Shown here piece by piece: positions 1-5,911 of a DNA stretch of 5,911 nucleotides. Position numbers and translations under genes: made by a program. The stretch is from positions 1 through 5,911 of the forward strand of contig JAFZDJ010000078.1 of the NCBI GenBank assembly GCA_017561265.1, given 5' to 3'. Numbering within the stretch: the stretch's first letter is position 1; every line of letters begins with the position of its first letter. This stretch comes from Bacteroidales bacterium. GTDB lineage: Bacteria > Bacteroidota > Bacteroidia > Bacteroidales > UBA932. Under the pieces are notes generated by a model that did not search any database, had not been told where the DNA came from, and was given only the letters and a program-made list of their open reading frames with translations.

Positions 1-1
1 G

Positions 2-1309
2 GCTCCTGTATTTGAAGAATGCAACCTTGCGGTAGATCACAATATGCTCATTATGTCACTGATGCGTAATGTGGCACGCAATCACGGATTCAGAGTCCTG
101 TTGCATGAGAAACCTTTCAAAGGAGTCAATGGCTCTGGAAAGCACAACAACTGGTCGCTTGGCACCGATACGGGCATACTTCTTATGTCGCCTGGTAAGA
201 CGGCCGAAGAAAATCTCCGCTTCATCACCTTTGTCGTGAATACATTGATGGCGGTATATCATCATAATGGCTTGATTAAAGCCTCCATTATGAGTGCCGA
301 CAATGCCCATCGGTTGGGTGCAAACGAAGCACCTCCGGCTATTATCTCTTCCTTCCTTGGTTCACAATTGTCGGAGGTTTTGAAGCATCTTGCAGAAAAC
401 GACAGTGACGATGTCATCTCTTTAAGCGGCAAACAGGAAATGAAACTTGACATACCTCAGATTCCTGAACTTATGATTGACAATACGGACCGTAACCGTA
501 CTTCACCGTTTGCATTTACAGGTAACCGTTTTGAATTCCGTGCTGTAGGTTCTTCTGCAAACTGCGCCAGTGCAATGATTGCCCTGAACACAGCAGTGGC
601 AGACCATTTGCTCACATTCAAGAAGGATGTGGATACCCTTATCAGTAGCGGAGAGCAGAAGATGAAAGCTATTGTCAAGGTAATTCGCCGTTACATAAAA
701 GAGTGTGCTCCGATTTGCTTTGACGGCAATGGATACTCGGATGAATGGAAAGAGGAGGCAGCTCGAAGAGGATTGGATTGTGAAACAAGTTGCCCTGTCA
801 TTTTCGATAACTATTTGAAACCGGAAAGCATTTCGATGTTTGAGAATACGGGAGTAATGAACCTAAAAGAACTGAAGGCCCGCAATGAGGTTAAATGGGA
901 AATCTATACAAAGAAAATTCAGATAGAGGCAAGAGTGCTGGGTGATTTGGCAATGAATCACATCATTCCTGTCGCAACCGAATATCAGAGCAAGTTGATT
1001 GACAATGTACACAAGATGATGGACATCTATACTTTGGAGGTTGCCGACAAACTGTCTGTAGAAAACAAACGGTTGATAGAGGAGATAGCAGAGCATACCA
1101 TCTATATTACTGGCCATGTTAATGCAATGATCGAAGCACGCAAAAGTGCAAATAAAATTTCAGATGAGAGAGAAAAGGCTATTGCTTACCATGATACTAT
1201 CGCTCCAATGTTGGAACAGATTCGCTATCACATTGACAAGCTTGAACTCATAGTCGATAATCGGATGTGGCCCTTGCCGAAATATAGAGAATTACTATTT
1301 ATTCGATAA
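2..1309 (+). CDS. glnN: Type III glutamine synthetase, C-terminal part (5' end outside window)
   Basis: This enzyme makes glutamine from glutamate, ammonia and ATP in the cytoplasm and is the large dodecameric GSIII form common in Bacteroidales. The frame is open from base 2, and the ATG at 44 is internal, because the 14 codons before it read APVFEECNLAVDHN, a typical GSIII stretch. Visible in the 435-residue fragment are the NGSGKHNNWS segment (residues 43-52), HRLGANEAPPAI (103-114) and the NRFEFR motif (175-180) with its surrounding arginines. These belong to the synthetase catalytic core. The helical C-terminal extension that distinguishes GSIII follows and ends in WPLPKYRELLFIR. From family knowledge GSIII is about 730 residues, so roughly 295 are missing upstream. 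No frameshift or stop breaks the fragment. Its hairpin-marked 3' end suggests separate transcription from dapF. Family assignment is very secure; the symbol glnN follows usual GSIII naming. Confidence 0.96.
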   Translation, partial: APVFEECNLAVDHNMLIMSLMRNVARNHGFRVLLHEKPFKGVNGSGKHNNWSLGTDTGILLMSPGKTAEENLRFITFVVNTLMAVYHHNGLIKASIMSADNAHRLGANEAPPAIISSFLGSQLSEVLKHLAENDSDDVISLSGKQEMKLDIPQIPELMIDNTDRNRTSPFAFTGNRFEFRAVGSSANCASAMIALNTAVADHLLTFKKDVDTLISSGEQKMKAIVKVIRRYIKECAPICFDGNGYSDEWKEEAARRGLDCETSCPVIFDNYLKPESISMFENTGVMNLKELKARNEVKWEIYTKKIQIEARVLGDLAMNHIIPVATEYQSKLIDNVHKMMDIYTLEVADKLSVENKRLIEEIAEHTIYITGHVNAMIEARKSANKISDEREKAIAYHDTIAPMLEQIRYHIDKLELIVDNRMWPLPKYRELLFIR

Positions 1310-1363
1310 ATTCATTAGGTGTTAGTTTCAGGTAAAAAGATTGATTAAGAGAGAATGTAGAGT

Positions 1364-1392
1364 GAAAGGAAAGAGGGAATCTCTTTCCTTTC
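1364..1392 (+). terminator. Perfect 12-bp hairpin between glnN and dapF, probable terminator
   Basis: GAAAGGAAAGAG (1364-1375) and CTCTTTCCTTTC (1381-1392) are perfect reverse complements around a 5-base GGAAT loop. The hairpin starts 54 bases after the glnN stop and ends 43 bases before the dapF start. It is not followed by a T-run (next bases CTGTAATAAG), although its descending arm is itself T-rich. The likely role is ending or reducing glnN transcription. Attenuation or 3'-end protection is the alternative. The structure is directly visible; the function is inferred. Confidence 0.6.
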
Positions 1393-1435
1393 CTGTAATA
1401 AGACAAGCAGCAAACCATAAAAGAGAATCAAACAA

Positions 1436-2284
1436 ATGTCAAAAATAATTCGATTCACAAAAATGCACGGACTTGGCAATGATTATATTTATGTCAATTC
1501 TTCCTTATATCCGATAAAGAATCCTTCTGCTGCCTCCGTCAAATGGAGTAACCGTCACAAAGGAATAGGTGCAGACGGTTTGGTATTGATAGGAAAAAGC
1601 ACAGTAGCGGACTTTTCGATGCGGATATTCAATGCTGACGGTTCAGAAGCGATGATGTGCGGTAATGCCAGCCGTTGCATCGGTAAGTTCGTTTATGAAA
1701 ACGCACTGACAAGAAAGAATGAAATATCCCTTGAAACGTTATCCGGCATCAAACGCCTCATGTTAGACGTGTCAAATAACAAGGTTAAGTCTGTTACTGT
1801 AGATATGGGAACTCCTTCCTTTTCTAATCCCCAACAAGTGGCAACAACGGATGGAAGTTTTCACGAAAAGGAATTTGAAGTGAATGGGACGACCTATTAT
1901 GGCACATATATCTGTATGGGCAATCCCCATCTTGTCATTTTGGTAGAAGATGTAGAATCTGTTCCATTGCAGGATGTAGGTCCTCTATTGGAGAGCCATC
2001 CTCTATTTCCGGAAAAGACCAATGTCGAGTTCGCAGAAATAAAACCTGACGGCAACATCCGTATGAGAGTTTGGGAACGAGGCTCCGGTATTACCCAAGC
2101 CTGTGGCACCGGTGCCTGCGCTACTGCTGTTGCCGCATTCTCTTCCAATAAAGCCAACAATGAAGTGCGTATTGTTATGGATGGAGGGTATTTGTCTGTA
2201 TTTTGGGATGATACAGATAAGCATATTTATATGAAAGGAAGTGCTGAGAAAGTATTTGATGGAACAATTGAATTAGAAGAATAA
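1436..2284 (+). CDS. dapF: Diaminopimelate epimerase
   Basis: DapF is a cytoplasmic, cofactor-independent epimerase that converts LL-diaminopimelate to meso-diaminopimelate, the direct precursor of lysine and a peptidoglycan cross-linking residue. The 282-residue length is normal for the family. The N terminus reads [13 protein letters not shown] (7-19). The first catalytic cysteine is Cys75 in [12 protein letters not shown] (66-77), and the second is Cys223 in [16 protein letters not shown] (216-231). GNPH (162-165) is also conserved. The ATG at 1436 puts the KMHGxGND motif at its usual distance from the N terminus. The leader before it (AAGAGAATCAAACAA) is A-rich with no Shine-Dalgarno, as is usual in Bacteroidota. 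I could not find a TAnnTTTG promoter in the 126 bases upstream, so the promoter is either divergent or lies inside or before glnN. The gene sits 12 bases before dapL, which makes its substrate. Confidence 0.97.
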   Translation: MSKIIRFTKMHGLGNDYIYVNSSLYPIKNPSAASVKWSNRHKGIGADGLVLIGKSTVADFSMRIFNADGSEAMMCGNASRCIGKFVYENALTRKNEISLETLSGIKRLMLDVSNNKVKSVTVDMGTPSFSNPQQVATTDGSFHEKEFEVNGTTYYGTYICMGNPHLVILVEDVESVPLQDVGPLLESHPLFPEKTNVEFAEIKPDGNIRMRVWERGSGITQACGTGACATAVAAFSSNKANNEVRIVMDGGYLSVFWDDTDKHIYMKGSAEKVFDGTIELEE

Positions 2285-2296
2285 AACTGGAACATT

Positions 2297-3526
2297 ATGG
2301 CAACAATCAATGAAAATTTTCTCAAACTCTCCAATAATTACCTTTTCTCGGAAATAGCAAGGAAAGTCAAGGCGTTCAAAGAGAACCATCCAGATAGAAA
2401 TGTTATTAGTTTGGGAATAGGAGATGTAACCCAGCCTTTGCCCAAAGCATCGGTCGATGCTATGGCGAGGGCACTCAAGGATATGGGAAACATTACGACC
2501 TTCAGAGGCTATGGTCCTGAACACGGATATGATTTTCTCATCAATGCCATTATAAAAAATGATTATTTACCGCATGGCATCGAACTCTCACCTTCAGAAG
2601 TATTCATCAGTGATGGTGCGAAAAGTGATTGTGGTAACATCGGCGATATTTTAAGCATAAATAATAGTGTCGGCGTGACAGATCCCGTATATCCTGTTTA
2701 TGTGGACAGCAATGTCATTAGCGGACGTGCCGGAAAACGTACAAATGCAGGATGGAGCAATGTGATATATATGCCGTGCTATGCGGAGAATCATTTCAAG
2801 CCCCGGATTCCTCAAAGGCATATCGACATCATCTATTTATGCTATCCGAATAACCCGATGGGAGTTGTCCTGAACAAAGAAGAATTGAGAGAATGGGTGG
2901 ATTATGCGTTGGAAAATGACTCCATCATTCTATATGATGCAGCATACGAAGCTTATATTCAGGAAGAGGACATTCCGCACTCCATCTATGAAATAGCCGG
3001 AGCAAAGGAATGTGCCATCGAGTTCCGCAGTTTCTCCAAAACGGCAGGATTTACCGGTGTCCGATGTGGTTATACCATCGTACCCGAAAGCCTTACCGCA
3101 TCTGCACCGGACGGCAGACGGGTTTCATTGAACCAACTGTGGAATCGCCGTCAGTGTACAAAGTTCAATGGAACAAGCTATATCACACAGAGAGGTGCTG
3201 AGGCTATTTATACAGAACAAGGCAAAGAGCAGGTCAGAAATACCATAAACTATTATATGACCAATGCGATGTTGATGAGAAACGGATTCGAGGAACTTGG
3301 CGTACATGTTTATGGAGGAGAAAACGCACCTTATCTATGGATAAAGACTCCGGATGGGATTTCCTCCTGGAATTTTTTCGACCAAATGCTCCACGAAGCG
3401 AATGTCGTGGTGACACCCGGCATCGGTTTTGGCCCAAGCGGTGAGGGATATGTCCGTTTGACAGCTTTCGGACATAGAGAGGATTGTGAAGAAGCCATGA
3501 AACGTATCAAACAATGGATGAATTGA
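2297..3526 (+). CDS. dapL: LL-diaminopimelate aminotransferase
   Basis: DapL is a PLP-dependent class I/II aminotransferase. It transfers an amino group from glutamate to tetrahydrodipicolinate and yields LL-diaminopimelate in one step, bypassing the acylated DapD/DapC/DapE route. The 409-residue length fits the family. Visible motifs are LGIGDVTQPLP (39-49), TFRGYGPEHGYDFL (68-81), ISDGAKSDCGNIGDIL (104-119), LCYPNNP (181-187), YDAAYE (213-218, with Asp214 expected to hold the PLP ring nitrogen), SFSK with Schiff-base Lys248, WNRRQCTKFNGTSYITQRG (282-300), and Arg387 in EGYVRLTAFG, the expected substrate carboxylate ligand. The DapL-specific GAKSD and FRGYGPE segments separate it from generic aspartate aminotransferases. 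One oddity is NNPMG (185-189), where NNPTG is usual. It lies 12 bases after dapF and 13 bases before nadE, so co-transcription is likely. No clear Shine-Dalgarno is present. Confidence 0.96.
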   Translation: MATINENFLKLSNNYLFSEIARKVKAFKENHPDRNVISLGIGDVTQPLPKASVDAMARALKDMGNITTFRGYGPEHGYDFLINAIIKNDYLPHGIELSPSEVFISDGAKSDCGNIGDILSINNSVGVTDPVYPVYVDSNVISGRAGKRTNAGWSNVIYMPCYAENHFKPRIPQRHIDIIYLCYPNNPMGVVLNKEELREWVDYALENDSIILYDAAYEAYIQEEDIPHSIYEIAGAKECAIEFRSFSKTAGFTGVRCGYTIVPESLTASAPDGRRVSLNQLWNRRQCTKFNGTSYITQRGAEAIYTEQGKEQVRNTINYYMTNAMLMRNGFEELGVHVYGGENAPYLWIKTPDGISSWNFFDQMLHEANVVVTPGIGFGPSGEGYVRLTAFGHREDCEEAMKRIKQWMN

Positions 3527-3539
3527 AAAGCATACGCTT

Positions 3540-5444
3540 ATGAAAGGTTTTATAAAGGTTGCGTCTGCAATTCCAAAAGTGAAGGTAGCCGATTGCAGAC
3601 ATAATGTTGTCGAGATAATTCATTTGATTGGCAAGGCGGCTACTTCCGGTGTACAGATTGTCGTTTTCCCGGAACTCTCCATCACCGGTTATACTTGTGG
3701 AGACTTGTTTCTTCAACAGACACTTCAGGAAGAGGCGTTATCTGGAATGTTGGAGATTGCAGAACGTACTGCACATCTGGACATCCTTTCCATTGTCGGG
3801 CTTCCGGTTGTGATAGGACAACAGCTGTTGAATGTGGCCGCAGTTATACAGCAAGGTCATATCTTGGGCTTGGTACCCAAAAGTTACTTGCCTAATTATA
3901 AGGAATTTTATGAACAGCGATGGTTTACTTCCGCCTTCGACAATCCTCTGCAAACGTGTGACATTCAAGGGATACAAATTCCTGTCGGAAATGATTTGTT
4001 GTTCTCCACATCCGAAGTGACGTTCGGTATAGAGATATGCGAAGACTTGTGGGCTCCCATGCCTCCCAGCTCGTATCTTGCGATGCAAGGCGCCGAAATT
4101 ATTTTCAACCTCTCGGCATCCGACGAATGTGTCGGCAAACATAAGTATCTCCGCAACTTGATTTCCCAACAATCGGGTCGGCTGATTGCCGGATATGTAT
4201 ATAGTTCGTGCGGCTTCGGCGAATCTTCCACGGATGTCGTCTTCAGCGGAAATGCGTTCATCTGTGAGAACGGAAGTTTCCTATGCGAAGCCAAAAGATT
4301 CCATTATGAACCTCAGTTACTGATGGGTGATATAGATGTGGATTGTTTGAGAAACGAACGGCTGACAAATACCACCTTCAAAGCCTGCCGGAATCATATA
4401 GCCCAGTCTTCCCTCCGGATGATTATGGCCAAGCCTTTGGCTATAGAAGGGAAACCACTTCATAGAGCCATCCCGTCACACCCGTTCATCCCCAACGACA
4501 GAGATTATGACGAGACCTGCCACGAAATCATATCGATACAATGTGCAGGACTGGCCAAACGGCTTACGCATACCCACGCAAGAAGCGCGGTAATAGGCAT
4601 ATCGGGAGGACTGGATTCTACTTTGGCCTTATTGATATGCGTCCGTACCTTCGACCAACTTGGCAAGGACAGAAAAGACATTCTTGCTATAACAATGCCG
4701 GGATTCGGAACGACAGGCCGCACTTATCTCAATGCCGTAAACTTGATTAAGAAATTGGGATGCAGTTTCAAGGAGATTGACATCAAGGAGGCTTGCAGGG
4801 TTCATTTCAAGGATATAGGGCATCAGGAAGAACTTCATAACGCTGTCTATGAAAACACCCAAGCACGTGAGCGGACTCAAATCCTGATGGATATTGCCAA
4901 CCAATACAATGGAATTGTCATAGGTACCGGTGACTTGTCCGAAATCGCCCTTGGCTGGTCCACATACAATGGCGACCATATATCGATGTATGGAGTGAAT
5001 TGCGGTGTGCCGAAGACATTGGTCAAATACTTGGTTCAGTGGATGGCTGACAACAATCCGGACTCTATGCTTCGAACTATTCTATTGGATATAATTTCCA
5101 CTCCCGTAAGTCCGGAATTGCTACCGGCAGGCGAAAATGAGGAAATCAGACAATGTACCGAAGAAGTCGTAGGTCCGTACGAACTGCACGATTTCTTCCT
5201 GTACCACTTCATACGCAATGGAGCAACTCCCCAAAGAATTATGGACTTGGCCATCATTGCTTTTGCAGATTCCTACGATGAAACCATCATCAAGCATTGG
5301 CTTTCCGTCTTCATCCGCCGATTCTTTGCCCAACAGTTCAAGCGTTCCTGTATGCCCGATGGACCTAAAGTTGGCAGTGTCTCGCTCAGTCCCCGTGGCG
5401 ATTGGCGAATGCCGAGCGATGCAGAACCCATCGTTTCAGCATAA
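3540..5444 (+). CDS. nadE: Glutamine-dependent NAD+ synthetase
   Basis: NadE amidates nicotinic acid adenine dinucleotide to NAD+ with ATP, the last step of NAD biosynthesis, using ammonia released from glutamine. The 634 residues hold two domains. The N-terminal nitrilase-like glutaminase spans roughly 1-290 and has its Glu-Lys-Cys triad at Glu45 (FPELSITGY), Lys114 (VPKSYLPNY) and Cys167 (GIEICEDLW). The C-terminal synthetase spans roughly 320-634 and has the ATP pyrophosphatase P-loop SGGLDS (355-360), MPGFGTT (386-392) and GTGDLSEIALGWSTYNGDHI (462-481). The C terminus KRSCMPDGPKVGSVSLSPRGDWRMPSDA is characteristic of the two-domain form. The ATG at 3540 gives the expected short lead into KVASAIPKVKVADC. 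The gene starts 13 bases after dapL, so it is probably the last gene of the dapF-dapL-nadE unit. It needs glutamine, the product of the neighbouring glnN enzyme. All key residues are intact. Confidence 0.97.
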   Translation: MKGFIKVASAIPKVKVADCRHNVVEIIHLIGKAATSGVQIVVFPELSITGYTCGDLFLQQTLQEEALSGMLEIAERTAHLDILSIVGLPVVIGQQLLNVAAVIQQGHILGLVPKSYLPNYKEFYEQRWFTSAFDNPLQTCDIQGIQIPVGNDLLFSTSEVTFGIEICEDLWAPMPPSSYLAMQGAEIIFNLSASDECVGKHKYLRNLISQQSGRLIAGYVYSSCGFGESSTDVVFSGNAFICENGSFLCEAKRFHYEPQLLMGDIDVDCLRNERLTNTTFKACRNHIAQSSLRMIMAKPLAIEGKPLHRAIPSHPFIPNDRDYDETCHEIISIQCAGLAKRLTHTHARSAVIGISGGLDSTLALLICVRTFDQLGKDRKDILAITMPGFGTTGRTYLNAVNLIKKLGCSFKEIDIKEACRVHFKDIGHQEELHNAVYENTQARERTQILMDIANQYNGIVIGTGDLSEIALGWSTYNGDHISMYGVNCGVPKTLVKYLVQWMADNNPDSMLRTILLDIISTPVSPELLPAGENEEIRQCTEEVVGPYELHDFFLYHFIRNGATPQRIMDLAIIAFADSYDETIIKHWLSVFIRRFFAQQFKRSCMPDGPKVGSVSLSPRGDWRMPSDAEPIVSA

Positions 5445-5478
5445 ATTTCCCCCAATAATAGGAAATATAACCGTTTTT
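5445..5478 (+). terminator. Weak hairpin plus T-run after nadE, possible terminator
   Basis: ATTTCC (5445-5450) pairs with GGAAAT (5461-5466) around a 10-base loop, immediately after the nadE stop codon. A run of five T (5474-5478) follows 7 bases later. The short AT-rich stem and the spacing before the T-run make this a weak candidate. Position at the end of a + strand unit facing a convergent gene is the main support. Confidence 0.3.
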
Positions 5479-5568
5479 CTCTACACCCTTCACTACACCT
5501 TTCTCTACACCACATAACTATCTGATTCTATGATTGATAACTGAAAGGGTATAGAGAGTGTAGAGAAA
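5476..5568. repeat. Nested inverted repeat in the convergent intergenic region
   Basis: TTTCTCTACAC (5476-5486) is a perfect 11-base reverse complement of GTGTAGAGAAA (5558-5568). Inside it, TCTCTACACC (5502-5511) pairs with GGTATAGAGA (5548-5557) at 9 of 10 positions. The two right arms are directly adjacent, while the left arms are separated by 15 bases, so a folded form would carry a one-sided bulge. It is not followed by a T-run on either strand, so it is not a standard intrinsic terminator. It could still shape or protect the 3' ends of both convergent transcripts; this is inference. Confidence 0.6.
5481..5516. repeat. 12-bp-period tandem repeat of CTACAC
   Basis: Three adjacent 12-base units begin with CTACAC at 5481, 5493 and 5505: CTACACCCTTCA, CTACACCTTTCT and CTACACCACATA. 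The first two agree at 10 of 12 positions; the third keeps CTACACC and then diverges. The longer word TTTCTCTACAC occurs at 5476-5486 and again at 5500-5510, 24 bases apart. The array lies in the non-coding gap between the convergent nadE and transporter genes. No function is recognised. Confidence 0.75.
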
Positions 5569-5590
5569 TAACATCTTTAAAATGCAATAA

Positions 5591-5911
5591 TCAAGAGACC
5601 AACAGCAAAATCAAGAGTTGAGCGGCAAGCACCCTGAGAAACATAGAGAGAGGATATACGGTGGCGCAAGCAACTGCCGCAGCATCCGACTCTATATTTT
5701 GTTCGGATACGTATGCAAGTGCCGGAGGATTTGTTCCTGAACCGGAAAGTACCCCCGTCAGAGTATCCCAGTCAAGTTTCAGAGCATATTTACCCATAAT
5801 GCCTCCTACAAACATTGGTATGACCGTTATCATTGCACCGCACAATATCCATTTTACGCCGCTTCCGTGAATCAGAGCGTCAATGAATCCATTTCCGGTT
5901 TCAAGGCCAAC
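5591..5911 (-). CDS. YidE/AspT-family (aspartate:alanine exchanger family) membrane transporter, C-terminal end
   Basis: The final 106 codons of a - strand gene are present, with a TGA stop at 5591-5593 and the start beyond the right edge. The frame stays open to base 5911, so the TTG at 5843-5845 is internal. Two membrane segments are visible, WILCGAMITVIPMFVGGIMGKYAL (21-44) and roughly residues 82-105, ending in LRVLAAQLLILLLVS. Between them is LTGVLSGSGTNPPALAYV (51-68), the conserved small-residue/proline loop of this family. The arrangement matches my memory of the C terminus of E. coli YidE. AspT in this family exchanges aspartate for alanine across the cytoplasmic membrane, but the substrates of YidE-type members are not established, so no substrate is assigned. 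The gene converges on nadE with a 146-base gap. Confidence 0.88.
   Translation of the reverse strand, partial: VGLETGNGFIDALIHGSGVKWILCGAMITVIPMFVGGIMGKYALKLDWDTLTGVLSGSGTNPPALAYVSEQNIESDAAAVACATVYPLSMFLRVLAAQLLILLLVS

Noticed and set aside
44..46. ATG at 44 as a real start of the glutamine synthetase gene
   Set aside because: The 14 codons upstream are in frame and match conserved GSIII sequence, so the gene is cut by the window edge rather than starting here.
32..55. HNMLIMSLM in GlnN, where I remember HNQLLMDLM in relatives
   Set aside because: My recall of the family consensus at these positions is not firm enough, and the flanking core motifs are all intact.
1661..1681. CGNASRC in DapF instead of the more common CGNGxRC
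   Set aside because: Ala at this place appears to be an ordinary variant in anaerobes, and both catalytic cysteines are present.
3738..4172. A 144-codon open frame on the - strand opposite nadE
   Set aside because: It lies wholly inside the nadE glutaminase domain, has no recognisable family features, and the + strand frame carries intact catalytic motifs, so it is a shadow frame.
5481..5516. CTACAC array as a CRISPR or integron element
   Set aside because: The units are only 12 bases with no unique spacers between repeats, and no cas or integrase gene is visible.
5218..5517. A 99-codon + strand open frame overlapping the end of nadE and running into the repeats
   Set aside because: Most of it is a shifted reading of nadE, and its tail translates the CTACAC repeat region into a low-complexity FLYTLHYTFLYTT string, so coding is not credible.

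Overview
The window reads as a chromosomal housekeeping segment from a member of the Bacteroidota, most likely the order Bacteroidales. The reasons are a type III glutamine synthetase, an LL-diaminopimelate aminotransferase (DapL) next to DapF, the overall look of the proteins, and starts preceded by A-rich leaders without clear Shine-Dalgarno sequences. The genus cannot be fixed from the sequence alone.

Layout: the + strand opens inside glnN, of which the C-terminal 435 residues are present, ending at 1309. A 126-base gap follows. It holds a perfect 12-bp hairpin (1364-1392) that probably ends the glnN transcript. Next come three tightly spaced + strand genes, dapF (1436-2284), dapL (2297-3526) and nadE (3540-5444). 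Their gaps are only 12 and 13 bases, so they look like one transcription unit. From 5445 to 5590 lies a 146-base intergenic region between convergent genes. It carries a weak hairpin followed by a T-run, a 12-bp-period CTACAC tandem repeat, and an inverted copy of the same motif. The right edge (5591-5911, - strand) holds the last 106 codons of a membrane protein of the YidE/AspT (aspartate:alanine exchanger) family.

How the genes fit together: DapL converts tetrahydrodipicolinate to LL-diaminopimelate in one step, and DapF epimerises that to meso-diaminopimelate for lysine and peptidoglycan. NadE makes NAD+ using glutamine as nitrogen donor, and the neighbouring glnN product makes glutamine. 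The segment therefore joins nitrogen assimilation to two nitrogen-using biosynthetic routes. All four + strand proteins keep their catalytic motifs, and I see no frameshift, insertion sequence, phage gene, CRISPR array or tRNA.

I found no convincing new biological system. The structures least explained by the genes are the repeat cluster after nadE and the purine/pyrimidine hairpin before dapF.
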